DNA from: Diphasiastrum complanatum
Lineage: Eukaryota; Streptophyta; Lycopodiopsida; Lycopodiales; Lycopodiaceae
Assembly: GCA_029204225.1 (NCBI GenBank)
Contig: CM055109.1
Location: 45,942,966 to 46,006,965 of the forward strand
Direction: 5' to 3'
Length of the DNA stretch: 64,000 bases
Positions within the stretch are counted from its first letter, which is position 1. The number at the start of each line of letters is the position of its first letter. The notes below the pieces were generated by a model. It made no database searches. It had not been told where the DNA came from and was given only the letters and a program-made list of their open reading frames with translations. Made by a program: the position numbers and the translations under genes. Positions 51,801 to 55,744 of this stretch are shown one piece after another.

Positions 51801-52497
51801 TGGTTCTCAGCAAGATCAATTTGGACGATCACTTCCCACATTTATCCAGCTTTTGGACTTAAATGAAAGTGAAAAAGAGGAATATAGAGAAGTGATGTTG
51901 ATGGTGGAAGAAGGAAGACATGTTGAAGTAAAATCTGACTCTCAGTTGCATGGCCATTGTCTGGTCACTGATGATGGGACTGCTTTTTCTACAGTAGCAT
52001 GCCTTAACAATAAGGTAGTGTGTACATATTTCTGCAGCTCTATACAAATTTTCTTATATGAATCATTTAGAGTTTATTGAATTTGACAAAAGAAGCTTGC
52101 AACTATGCAAGGTGATCATGTTTGACATAAGCTTACTCTGCAAACAGTCAGTATTCAAAACACATTGGGGACTGTTTTAAATCTTATAGGCACATTCTTA
52201 GTGGTTGATTGACAGGTAAGGCTCCTTCGGTCAATGCTGCAGTGGGAACAAGAGCTTCGACAGGAAGCTCTTTATAAAAGCACCTCCCAACTGGACTCTG
52301 ATCATTCAGCAACTTTGAATGAAGTTCTCATTATACAGTGGCCAGATGGCGAGATAATGCGCATGCCTGCTGGTAGCACTGCTGGAGACCATGCTCGACG
52401 AATGGGTCTCGAGGGTCGATTTGTGTATATCAATGGCCAAGTTGCTCTTCCTCACATGAAACTCAAGGATGGGGACATAATTGAAATTAGAGAATAA
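6701..52497 (+). CDS. RSH: RelA/SpoT homologue (plastid (p)ppGpp synthetase/hydrolase), 18 coding exons
   Basis: RSH proteins transfer pyrophosphate from ATP to GDP/GTP to form (p)ppGpp and, through an HD domain, hydrolyse it. In plants they act in plastids. The exons, joined at 17 splice sites, keep one open frame of 968 codons. An S/T/R-rich N-terminus (probable transit peptide) comes first. The HD domain spans residues ~200-405: [29 protein letters not shown], then [11 protein letters not shown] and LEDLCF. The synthetase domain spans ~540-655: [65 protein letters not shown]. The plant-specific block is [17 protein letters not shown]. The C-terminal TGS-like end is [20 protein letters not shown]...[11 protein letters not shown]. 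There are no EF hands, so it is not the Ca-dependent CRSH. The C-terminal half differs from Arabidopsis RSH2/RSH3, and the subfamily is not decided here. No stop or frameshift was seen, so it is probably functional. Confidence 0.93.
7465..7510. repeat. (CT)n microsatellite
   Basis: About 20 CT units followed by short C runs (tccccctccccccctt), in RSH intron 1. It makes a spurious Leu/Ser ORF. Confidence 0.9.
7520..10050. other. RSH intron 1, no recognised gene
   Basis: AT-rich sequence. A 100-codon ORF at 7693-7995 and a basic Ser/His-rich ORF on the minus strand at 9702-9914 show no motif I recognise. No splice-supported exon fits between exons 1 and 2. Confidence 0.5.
10060..10386 (+). repeat. 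Dispersed repeat with open frame, copy 1
   Basis: An 83-codon frame from 10135 includes [20 protein letters not shown]. At first it looks like an RSH exon, because it lies just before exon 2. However, the DNA at 10155-10260 aligns with 48300-48410 in intron 12 (both contain gagatat.attgcc and an aaagatgtgt...gagagatgt block), so it is repetitive. It is probably part of an unclassified transposon captured in intron 1. Confidence 0.5.
10602..10660 (+). CDS. RSH: RSH exon 2
   Basis: It follows the acceptor tgtcttgcag and ends CCCCCAA|GTATAT. It encodes [19 protein letters not shown] (to residue 216), the segment immediately before the HD domain. The two leading bases complete a codon from exon 1. 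Confidence 0.85.
10787..10918 (+). CDS. RSH: RSH exon 3: start of HD hydrolase domain
   Basis: Residues 217-260, phase 0 on both sides, acceptor tttcag and donor GCAT|GTAAAC. It encodes [17 protein letters not shown] and [17 protein letters not shown], which carries the first metal-binding His of the HD fold. Confidence 0.95.
12044..12184 (+). CDS. RSH: RSH exon 4: HD motif
   Basis: Residues 261-307, between acceptor actacag and donor CAA|GTAAGT. It encodes [19 protein letters not shown] and [20 protein letters not shown]. The His-Asp pair of the HD fold is present. The following acidic pair is DD, where bacterial SpoT has ED. Confidence 0.96.
14148..14216 (+). CDS. RSH: RSH exon 5
   Basis: Residues 308-330, acceptor tttgcag and donor GAG|GTATCA. 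It encodes [20 protein letters not shown], a basic loop between HD-domain helices. Confidence 0.9.
15390..17330 (+). repeat. Candidate LTR region upstream of a primer-binding site
   Basis: The stretch before the primer-binding site at 17331 has no coding motif. Such a site normally lies directly after a 5' LTR, so part of this stretch is probably an LTR. Its left edge cannot be fixed because no second copy is in the window. Confidence 0.35.
17331..17342 (+). other. Retrotransposon primer-binding site (tRNA-iMet type)
   Basis: TGGTATCAGAGC is the standard plant LTR-retrotransposon site complementary to the 3' end of initiator tRNA-Met. The same string occurs at 60115 and 60967 beside LTRs. 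The gag/pol expected downstream is not recognisable. The Gypsy RNase H at 17903 lies on the other strand. Confidence 0.6.
17903..18427 (-). pseudogene. Gypsy RNase H fragment
   Basis: The minus-strand ORF reads [60 protein letters not shown], then [10 protein letters not shown] and VADALSRM. These are the end of Gypsy RT and the RNase H domain. Neighbouring RT, integrase and LTRs are absent. It sits in RSH intron 5, antisense to the gene. Confidence 0.88.
18784..18878 (+). CDS. RSH: RSH exon 6: HD domain, ADRLHN motif
   Basis: Residues 331-361, acceptor ttgcag and donor CAAT|GTAAAG, ending in phase 2. It encodes [20 protein letters not shown] and then DRLHNMRT, the conserved Asp/Asn-bearing motif of RSH hydrolases. 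Confidence 0.96.
19493..19807. mobile_element. hAT-like non-autonomous element, old copy (intron 6)
   Basis: The right end is GCAACTATG, the inverse of CATAGTTGC. The interior shows alternating GTTTC/GAAAC palindromes (gaaacgtgtttctg on the left, gaaacgcgtttctggg on the right). It resembles the better preserved copies at 22231-23016 and 37578-38005. The left end is approximate, and no target duplication is evident. Confidence 0.45.
20236..20368 (+). CDS. RSH: RSH exon 7: end of HD domain
   Basis: To residue 406, acceptor ggtacag and donor CAA|GTATTC. It encodes [39 protein letters not shown] and AVLQ. This is the typical junction between hydrolase and synthetase regions. Confidence 0.95.
20547..20726 (+). 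CDS. RSH: RSH exon 8
   Basis: Residues 407-466, acceptor ctacag. It encodes [17 protein letters not shown], then a very basic patch ([15 protein letters not shown]) and an acidic run. The open frame continues past 20726, but only the donor ACG|GTAGAG keeps phase with exon 9. The 9.57-kb intron 8 follows. Confidence 0.88.
20930..21340 (+). repeat. Intron-8 segmental duplication, copy 1
   Basis: This segment aligns with 22085-22230 plus 23017-23240. Shared blocks include tctctag.(a/g)tttccac, ttccttat.gtgctt.ag and ggtttcaac/ggttttagt. Copy 1 lacks the transposon present in copy 2 and therefore represents the empty site. Confidence 0.6.
22231..23016. mobile_element. hAT-like non-autonomous element with G-rich core
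   Basis: The ends are CATAGTTGCAGCG and (reverse complement) CATAGATGCACCG. The 8-bp flanks ACACAGAG and ACCCAGAG differ at one base. Next to each end lie palindromic GATTC/GAATC arrays (aatcgcgattctg and gaatcacgattcagaatc). A long T run (22282-22309) and an A run (~22928) lie inside. The 8-bp duplication and CA..G-type ends point to the hAT superfamily. No transposase is present. Confidence 0.7.
22557..22790. repeat. G-rich/C-rich tandem array
   Basis: Repeated units of roughly 35-40 bp combine a GGGGG run, gcagtag, a CCCCC run and a spacer (cgggaaatag). Successive units are diverged. The G-runs and C-runs can pair into hairpins, and the G strand has many runs of 4-7 G. Its spurious antisense ORF is Pro/Gly-rich. 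Confidence 0.75.
23233..23451 (-). pseudogene. Gypsy integrase core fragment
   Basis: Contains [29 protein letters not shown] and [20 protein letters not shown]. The second Asp (NDRD) and the Glu (TERTNQSME) of the D,D-35-E triad are visible. Homology to integrase stops near 23233. Confidence 0.88.
23493..24100 (-). pseudogene. Gypsy integrase zinc-binding region
   Basis: Two minus-strand frames: 24100-23883 with [20 protein letters not shown], then 23819-23493 with [40 protein letters not shown] and CQVNKAERL. The H-x3-H...C-x2-C pattern is the integrase N-terminal zinc domain. The integrase core start [20 protein letters not shown] follows and carries an Asn where the catalytic Asp (MDF) normally stands. 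Confidence 0.88.
24082..24591 (-). pseudogene. Gypsy RT tail and RNase H
   Basis: The ORF begins just after the deletion with the connection region ([20 protein letters not shown]), then [55 protein letters not shown] and [10 protein letters not shown]. Glu replaces the usual Asp in [10 protein letters not shown] (normally DTDASD). A frameshift near 24100 leads into the next ORF with [10 protein letters not shown]. Confidence 0.9.
24588..25031 (-). pseudogene. Gypsy zinc knuckle and protease fragment
   Basis: 147 codons. The knuckle [14 protein letters not shown] fits CX2CX4HX4C. The retropepsin-like part reads [15 protein letters not shown]: the expected active-site D-S/T-G is DDGS here, so the catalytic triad is altered. 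It stops at the deletion point before the RNase H. Confidence 0.85.
25010..25834 (-). pseudogene. Gypsy gag
   Basis: 274-codon ORF. Residues ~70-190 hold the Retrotrans_gag core: [58 protein letters not shown] and [12 protein letters not shown] short coiled-coil-prone segment precedes it ([18 protein letters not shown]). The last part is frameshifted relative to the zinc-knuckle ORF that overlaps at 25010-25031. Confidence 0.92.
26060..26640 (+). pseudogene. Gypsy reverse transcriptase remnant (sense)
   Basis: Broken frames read [49 protein letters not shown], then after a gap [26 protein letters not shown] (in place of YIDDILV) and RVKYLGHVV followed by [12 protein letters not shown]. The block between the VDDLLD motif and the FGLTNA motif is deleted. 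It is one of few intron elements in the same orientation as RSH. Confidence 0.8.
26641..26692. repeat. (CA)n microsatellite
   Basis: About 26 uninterrupted CA units between the Gypsy RT remnant and an antisense Copia remnant. Confidence 0.95.
26716..27530 (-). pseudogene. Copia RT/RNase H remnant
   Basis: The minus-strand frames read [71 protein letters not shown] and [20 protein letters not shown], then a broken RNase H. YADD-like sequence lies just upstream (near 27490). Several frameshifts. It lies in RSH intron 8, antisense to the gene. Confidence 0.85.
26730..26877. repeat. Short direct duplication (period ~93 bp)
   Basis: The segment from atctcatctagaaattcact to gtggttgttgata (26731-26777) recurs with a few changes at 26824-26870. 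It lies at the broken RNase H end of the Copia remnant. Confidence 0.75.
27560..30290. other. Remainder of RSH intron 8, no recognised gene
   Basis: A weak GDWVYLLV-containing stretch at 27900-28030 (+) may be a decayed Gypsy integrase C-terminus, comparable to the better preserved one near 56000. Otherwise I see only short ORFs without motifs. Confidence 0.4.
30296..30480 (+). CDS. RSH: RSH exon 9
   Basis: Residues 467-527, acceptor gatgtgtag and donor TACC|GTGCGT, ending in phase 2. It encodes [20 protein letters not shown] and [20 protein letters not shown], the helical lead-in to the synthetase domain. Confidence 0.95.
30490..32060. other. RSH intron 9, left part, no recognised gene
   Basis: Short ORFs without motifs. 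Composition matches the other introns. Confidence 0.4.
32075..32570 (-). mobile_element. LINE fragment D (ORF2 C-terminal region)
   Basis: The minus-strand translation gives [40 protein letters not shown] and [20 protein letters not shown]. It parallels fragment C ([38 protein letters not shown]). It is cut on the 3' side before the zinc-finger motif. Confidence 0.75.
32570..33832 (-). mobile_element. LINE fragment C (RT thumb to zinc-binding end of ORF2)
   Basis: From ~33830 downward the translation shows a degraded catalytic box [12 protein letters not shown] (normally YADD), [53 protein letters not shown], then [20 protein letters not shown] and a terminal CX2C...H motif ([20 protein letters not shown]). 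These are the standard blocks of a non-LTR retrotransposon RT and its C-terminal Cys/His domain. Several stops. The 5' edge meets the (GA)n tract at 33833. Confidence 0.85.
33833..34375 (-). mobile_element. LINE fragment B (ORF2 end and 3' UTR with TC tail)
   Basis: A GA tract (33833-33850), i.e. TC on the element's strand, is followed by tattaatgtctata and then the UTR. The C-terminal coding end reads [15 protein letters not shown], similar to [14 protein letters not shown] in fragment A and [15 protein letters not shown] in C. It is 5'-truncated exactly where the next (GA)n tract begins at 34376. Confidence 0.8.
34376..34480. repeat. (GA)n(AAG)n microsatellite
   Basis: 34 GA units pass directly into about 12 AAG units. 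The tract separates LINE fragments B and E, and is read as the 3' tail of E. Confidence 0.95.
34376..34842 (-). mobile_element. LINE fragment E (3' UTR with (GA)n(AAG)n tail)
   Basis: The tail is (GA)n 34376-34443 and (AAG)n 34444-34480, then ctttattaatatctttt.catgcc, the same 3' UTR end as in fragments A and B. No coding part remains. Confidence 0.75.
35359..35860 (-). pseudogene. LINE ORF2 C-terminal zinc-binding region
   Basis: Reads [60 protein letters not shown] and [20 protein letters not shown]. The Cys/His spacing fits the C-terminal domain of LINE ORF2. It joins ORF1 sequence at ~35850. Confidence 0.82.
35819..36441 (-). pseudogene. LINE ORF1 (coiled coil and RRM-like)
   Basis: Starts [20 protein letters not shown], continues after a frameshift with [20 protein letters not shown] (heptad-like), then [14 protein letters not shown], one in-frame stop, and an RRM-like stretch [37 protein letters not shown]. 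Order and motifs match LINE ORF1 RNA-binding proteins. Broken by one frameshift and one stop. Confidence 0.72.
36753..36809. repeat. (GA)n microsatellite
   Basis: 28 GA units immediately beyond the 5' end of LINE fragment A. Confidence 0.95.
36990..37269. mobile_element. hAT-like non-autonomous element, partial copy
   Basis: Shares with 37578-38005 the blocks tgatttcatttcacacaata, ataaatgaactgctct and catttgatacccat, a T-rich run, gggaaatcctgg and a palindromic right end with terminal GTGCAACATTG. The left end is not recognisable. Confidence 0.55.
37578..38005. mobile_element. hAT-like non-autonomous element with perfect 8-bp duplication
   Basis: Ends CTGTGTTGCAG and, inverted, CAAAGTTGCAG. 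TATTAAAT flanks it on both sides (37570-37577 and 38006-38013). Palindromic GATCCGG/CCGGATC arrays occupy both subterminal regions (gatctcgatccggatcgag; gcgatccggatcgcgttcc). There is no transposase. Confidence 0.75.
38018..38059. repeat. Tandem duplicate of the element's right end
   Basis: A ~41-bp unit containing ggatcgtggcctgcaacttt and gtattaaattaaac is repeated directly after the right target duplication, so the element end and its flank occur twice. Confidence 0.8.
38771..38837 (+). CDS. RSH: RSH exon 10: start of synthetase domain
   Basis: To residue 550, acceptor gtttgcag and donor AAAA|GTAAGC. It encodes [20 protein letters not shown]. The GR.K pair corresponds to the nucleotide-binding GR.KS/H segment of RelA/SpoT synthetases. 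This exon is too short to stand out as an ORF. Confidence 0.93.
39428..40147 (-). repeat. Copia 3' LTR (720 bp)
   Basis: On the minus strand it runs from TGTCAGAAATGG to TTTCGCGACA. The 39720-40147 part is a near copy of 42907-43346. Confidence 0.9.
40040..40997 (-). pseudogene. Copia RNase H region
   Basis: Minus-strand ORF from 40997: [91 protein letters not shown] and [20 protein letters not shown]. After a stop near 40420 it continues with [32 protein letters not shown] and [12 protein letters not shown]. Lys replaces the usual Glu of STTEAEY (KAKY), so the active site is damaged. Confidence 0.9.
41033..41416 (-). pseudogene. Copia RT fragments with deletions
   Basis: Frames give [40 protein letters not shown], then jump to [10 protein letters not shown] and [28 protein letters not shown]. 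The palm segment between EPLPENRKV and IYGLKQAS is lost, and so is the catalytic YVDD block after ILTIFV. Confidence 0.85.
41690..41900. repeat. Insertion with (CT)n tract inside the Copia element
   Basis: A (CT)n run of ~39 units (41823-41900) and ~130 bp of unrelated AT-rich sequence separate the end of integrase (KIVNSEP) from the sequence expected next ([19 protein letters not shown], 41690 downward). Confidence 0.75.
41900..42905 (-). pseudogene. Copia integrase
   Basis: 320-codon ORF. The GAG-pre-integrase zinc motif reads [18 protein letters not shown] ... CEACKKGK. The core has [53 protein letters not shown] and [18 protein letters not shown], so the D,D,E triad is visible. C-terminal blocks are [20 protein letters not shown] and [16 protein letters not shown]. 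It ends at an inserted (CT)n tract. Confidence 0.92.
42907..43346 (-). repeat. Copia 5' LTR, truncated (440 bp)
   Basis: Direct repeat of the outer part of the 3' LTR (shared ctagttaacgctaatcaact, tttcagctggg.gtgaagccc). Homology stops at 42907 with pol sequence on the other side. Confidence 0.9.
43352..44566. other. RSH intron 10, right part, no recognised gene
   Basis: Short ORFs only. No family motif. Confidence 0.45.
44567..44700 (+). CDS. RSH: RSH exon 11: synthetase catalytic Asp exon, GC donor
   Basis: Residues 551-594, acceptor tgtatag. It encodes [20 protein letters not shown] and [22 protein letters not shown] contains the conserved Asp and Arg of the synthetase. To join to exon 12 in frame, the exon must end CACAG|GCATGT, a GC donor. 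The nearby GT at 44705 would shift the frame. Confidence 0.93.
45590..46400 (-). pseudogene. Gypsy gag remnant with zinc knuckle
   Basis: Minus-strand frames give [20 protein letters not shown] and QDLEKG (end of Retrotrans_gag), then [14 protein letters not shown] (CX2CX4HX4C), then a protease-like stretch with [12 protein letters not shown]. Multiple stops. In RSH intron 11, antisense to the gene. Confidence 0.72.
46908..46974 (+). CDS. RSH: RSH exon 12
   Basis: To residue 617, acceptor attgcag and donor TCAG|GTAAAA. It encodes [20 protein letters not shown] and then YQ. FDDYI and GYQSLH (completed by exon 13) are strongly conserved synthetase motifs. Bacterial enzymes have NGYQS where this has SGYQS. 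Confidence 0.94.
47210..47455 (-). pseudogene. Gypsy integrase fragment
   Basis: Reads [40 protein letters not shown] and IN. The first catalytic Asp ([11 protein letters not shown]) is present; the sequence decays afterwards. It may belong to the same element as the gag remnant in intron 11, split by RSH exon 12, or to another element. Confidence 0.72.
48050..48500 (+). repeat. Dispersed repeat, copy 2
   Basis: Aligns with 10060-10330 in intron 1, most clearly at 48300-48410. The open frame of copy 1 is not maintained here. Confidence 0.45.
48831..48878. repeat. (CT)n microsatellite
   Basis: About 24 CT units in RSH intron 12. Confidence 0.95.
49321..49383 (+). CDS. RSH: RSH exon 13: catalytic Glu exon
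   Basis: Residues 618-638, exactly 21 codons in phase 0, acceptor ttcttcag and donor ACAG|GTATAT. It encodes [20 protein letters not shown] and Q. EVQIRT carries the conserved catalytic Glu of the synthetase. Confidence 0.95.
50086..50369 (+). CDS. RSH: RSH exon 14: end of synthetase domain and linker
   Basis: Residues 639-732, acceptor tatgtgaag and donor GTGAG|GTTGGC. It starts [20 protein letters not shown], continues with a low-complexity acidic/Ser linker, then [15 protein letters not shown]. An earlier GT at 50365 would put a stop into exon 15, so the donor at 50370 is preferred. Confidence 0.9.
50609..50738 (+). CDS. RSH: RSH exon 15
   Basis: To residue 776, acceptor tgacacag and donor GAAG|GTATGA. 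It encodes [20 protein letters not shown] and [14 protein letters not shown]. The frame is fixed by two bases carried over from exon 14. Confidence 0.9.
50834..50926 (+). CDS. RSH: RSH exon 16
   Basis: Residues 777-807, 31 codons, acceptor ttggtag and donor CAAG|GTCTGT. It encodes [20 protein letters not shown] and CRDGMYHK, a Trp/Cys-rich block characteristic of this class of plant RSH proteins. Confidence 0.9.
51811..52014 (+). CDS. RSH: RSH exon 17
   Basis: Residues 808-875, acceptor gttctcag and donor AAG|GTAGTG. It encodes [20 protein letters not shown] followed by an acidic helix and a less conserved stretch. Confidence 0.92.
52216..52497 (+). CDS. RSH: RSH exon 18: C-terminal TGS-like domain and stop
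   Basis: Residues 876-968, acceptor ttgacag. It encodes [20 protein letters not shown], then [40 protein letters not shown] and [11 protein letters not shown] with a TAA stop at 52495. The order W..G....P.GST..D.A...G.........V.....L..GD..EI is the ubiquitin-like TGS pattern, here placed at the extreme C-terminus. Confidence 0.95.
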   Translation, partial: VRLLRSMLQWEQELRQEALYKSTSQLDSDHSATLNEVLIIQWPDGEIMRMPAGSTAGDHARRMGLEGRFVYINGQVALPHMKLKDGDIIEIRE

Positions 52498-53400
52498 AGT
52501 CAAAATTGGAGAGTGATTATGAAGTCAGGAGAAGTCATGGTTACTTGGGGCTGAAATTGATTGATAGTTAACACTCTTTCCACTGATTTATCTGGCTACA
52601 TATGCATTGAATCTGAGCATAGTCAGGTTCTCACTGCCATGGCAAGCATTAGGTGATCGTGTTCTTGTCAGCTTCATGTTATCACACATTTAACCACTGA
52701 ATGCAGGCTCAAAACTTATAATTTTTTGGGTTAATCTGCTGACGTAAATTCTGTATAGTTTGTATTACATGAAGCTAGGGATGTTTACTCAAGGAGATGA
52801 GCATCTCAGTAGGTTTTAGTTCTGTACAGCTTGAACGCAAACTATCTGGGACATTCTAGCTGTTAATTTTAATGCTAGAGGGGCCGGATCTTATTTGTAA
52901 TTCAACGGAACTAGGAGTTATTTTTCCAAGCAATATCTCTTGTTTATGAATGCATTGCAAAAACAATAAACAAACTGATTTTTTGAAAAGACATTAGATT
53001 TTTGAATCAATTTGAACTGTTTCAGATGGCTTTGAATCACAATTTGCTGTAATCACAATTTGGAAGAGAAGCATTCTCATTTGCTATTCACTACTTGCTA
53101 TTGCTCTTGGTTGTGTTTTCTATTGCTTCCTATTTTCATGTTTATTGTTTGCCATAGTGAATGTTTTTCCATTAGCAAGCATAAGGAGCATTTGAGCTAA
53201 CCTCCACCCTCACTCTCTATCTCTCTCTTTCTCTTCCCTTCTCAATCTCTTCTTCTCCATTCCTTCTCTTCAACCAAAACTATGATGAATGTTAGTGTAG
53301 AGGAGTAGAGTTAAAGAGGAGTAGTATAGTGGTGAGTAGAGTCAAGGGAGAAAGTAGGAAATTAACTAAAAGTAGCATCTATGCATAGTTAGGTACCTAT
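52498..53400 (+). terminator. RSH 3' UTR and downstream flank
   Basis: AATAAA occurs across the stop codon (52493-52498) and again near 52966 (caataaacaaac). The second is the more plausible poly(A) signal by distance. No ORF is present. Confidence 0.35.
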
Positions 53401-53439
53401 CCAGTGATCTAACCTTTGTTGACAGGCGAAAGGGCTATA

Positions 53440-53649
53440 CTACGAGAGATCTTCAACCCCACAAACTCTACATCTCTTTTTGTACTTAACCAATTTAACA
53501 CCTCCTTGAGGTTCTACTTCCACCTCAAGTACTATGTCATAAAGATCATGGAGTACAAACAAAGACTCCATTCGAACTTTCCAAATAGCATAATTAGTGG
53601 ATGTGAGCCTTTCACTAGCTTCAGGCAAAAAACCACCCATTGATGCCAT
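53440..53649 (-). pseudogene. Copia gag N-terminus
   Basis: MASMGGFLPEASERLTSTNY, AIWKVRMESLFVLHDLYDIV and LEVEVEP. This is the usual Copia gag opening (L..NY..W...M...L....L...V). Homology stops near 53480. Confidence 0.8.
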
Positions 53650-54223
53650 TTTAAATGTGAAAAAACACTAGAAACTCTTAACGGTTTCTCTAAGAGATCC
53701 GAACCTATAGTCTTCTAGCAATTTGAAAGCTTATAGACACAATCCTATCACTCATGAACCAATCTAGAATGATGGAAATTTAGATTCTAGTCTCAATCTT
53801 GCAAAATCATTCCTTATGATTTTTGGCAATATCTCTCTGAACTTCAACATGCACTCAAAAAATAAGAGAAACTCATTTAATGCACCTGAATCAAGCTTCA
53901 AATTTAATTTTTTGTCTGATCTAATCCAAGAACAAATCATAGGAATAGAATCTCTATAGAAAAAGCTTGAATTTGCACTAAAAATCTCTAAATTTGGGTG
54001 TGTGAGTCAAATCATACATAAATTTAAATTTTTTCAACCAAAACCAGATCTGTACAGCCCCACGCATGTGAAATGTACTCCTATAGTCCACAATAAGTTC
54101 TGGTTGAAAAATTGTGAGTATACCTATCAAACTCGCCACATCAAAATTAGCTAGTTTCCTAAAACTTGCTAATTTGGGCTTAGTTTTGGATCAATCCCAT
54201 CAATATCAACAAATCCTCTTGTA

Positions 54224-54239
54224 CTTGGCTTTGATACCA
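54224..54239 (-). other. Primer-binding site (tRNA-iMet type)
   Basis: Directly inside the LTR, the element strand reads TGGTATCAAAGCC, one mismatch from the usual TGGTATCAGAGC. Confidence 0.75.
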
Positions 54240-55070
54240 TGTGGAAATCTGCAAAATAGGACCAAGAATGGATTCTAAAATGATCCACAAGAGGGATTGG
54301 ATGTTAGATACAATTGATCTATCAATCTACACAAGATTTAGATCAATCGAATCAATTCTAGGCATGAAAATCTAATAAGAACAATCATTAATGAAGGTAA
54401 ATGTACTTGATGGTCTCACACGTGTGAAAACCTGCCAGAGTACGGACTCCAGCCTGAAAATAAGTTACACTATGATAGAAACTCAAATCAATCAAAACAA
54501 TTGAAGACAAATGGAGAGATTGACACAAAATTGCTTTCAAAATCAAGATTGGTGTTGCTTGTTGATTATGGCCAAATATGCCTCTATATATACATTTCTT
54601 GGAGCTCGTGGTACTGATCATGCATCAGATCTCACACGTGTGAGGATGCTTTGTCATATGATGAATTATCATGCAAAATTGAAACTTGGATCAAACTTTC
54701 TATTTTGAGCACTTTTGGTCCATTTTTCTACTATATGAAGAATTGGTAAGAAATCTTCTAGAAGTCAAAACTCGCCTACTTTAGCCTTTTCCACACGTGT
54801 GAGCATACCTCTACACATGAGATGTGACACCTAATCTAATGATGTGGCTCATGCAATCAATAGATTGATGCCATGTGTCATATGACTAGAAAACTAGATT
54901 TTGGCCTTTTTAGCCTCTAGAAATTGAATTAAATCAAATGTACAAGCTATATGAATATGGTACATGTCATGTACATTTATTTCACACGTGGGAACAGGAT
55001 CCACACATGTGTAATTATCCTATATACATAGATTTGGCCTTGACCAAGCATAATTTTTGCATTTTTCACA
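54240..55070 (-). repeat. Copia 5' LTR (831 bp)
   Basis: TGTGAAAAATGC ... GCAGATTTCCACA on the minus strand. It has an ~85-bp segment (about 54742-54827) absent from 3099-3846. CACGTG-type palindromes occur at 54416-54427, 54632-54643, 54792-54801, 54981-54990 and 55003-55012. Confidence 0.92.
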
Positions 55071-55590
55071 GATGTCCTATATGTATTGTTTCCTTCTTTC
55101 AAGTCCTCCACCAAGATCCAAGACTAGAAAAGTGCAACAAGGAAATAATAGAAACCTGGATAGTGGATAAACCAACCCAACCGAACCTAGATCAATCAAA
55201 TTTAGCCCCCAAGCTATAAATCAATCACACTCAATAGGGTAGATGAATCACACCAATAGCATGTAACTACCAACACCAAGATCAAGCATACACTAGTGAG
55301 AGCCCTATGGTATGCTTATACCCTCCAAGGCCCATGCACCACTAGTAGTGCATTGTGACACCTCACTAGACACATCAATAGCCTAACTGGGCCACCTCAT
55401 CCACACCTCCTATGAGTTACTTTTAGACCCAAACAAATCCACCATCTTGAGTTTTAGGCCTCCAACCATTAATTATGACTTTAAATCCATGAGGGCCCAA
55501 ATGCATCATAATCATAATTAATTTATGAGTCAAGATAGGCTTATTGACCTCCTTACAAGATAATAATTTGAGATCAGTTTGAACATGGGC
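55071..55590. other. No recognised gene
   Basis: AT-rich flank beyond the Copia LTR. No motif-bearing ORF. Confidence 0.45.
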
Positions 55591-55596
55591 ATGATA

Positions 55597-55597
<1 letters not shown>

Positions 55598-55631
<34 letters not shown>
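55598..55631. repeat. Poly-C tract (34 C)
   Basis: Uninterrupted run of 34 C between atgatat and tttattc. Homopolymer C of this length is rare in plant DNA and also prone to assembly error. Confidence 0.9.
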
Positions 55632-55744
55632 TTTATTCAAGTTCTATCCTCATAACTTGAAGGTATGGAAACTTTCTTTTTAGACTACCCTGCTACTCCC
55701 AAGAGTCATCATCATCTATATGACTTTTCCATCAAATCAGATGC

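Larger units (their letters stand above)
53440..55070 (-). mobile_element. Copia LTR retrotransposon, 5' end
   Basis: Minus strand: 5' LTR (55070 to 54240), primer-binding site, leader (54220-53650) and the first ~60 codons of gag. Everything downstream is missing. The LTR is of the same family as 3099-3846. The five bases outside the LTR, on the element strand, are ACATC. Confidence 0.88.
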
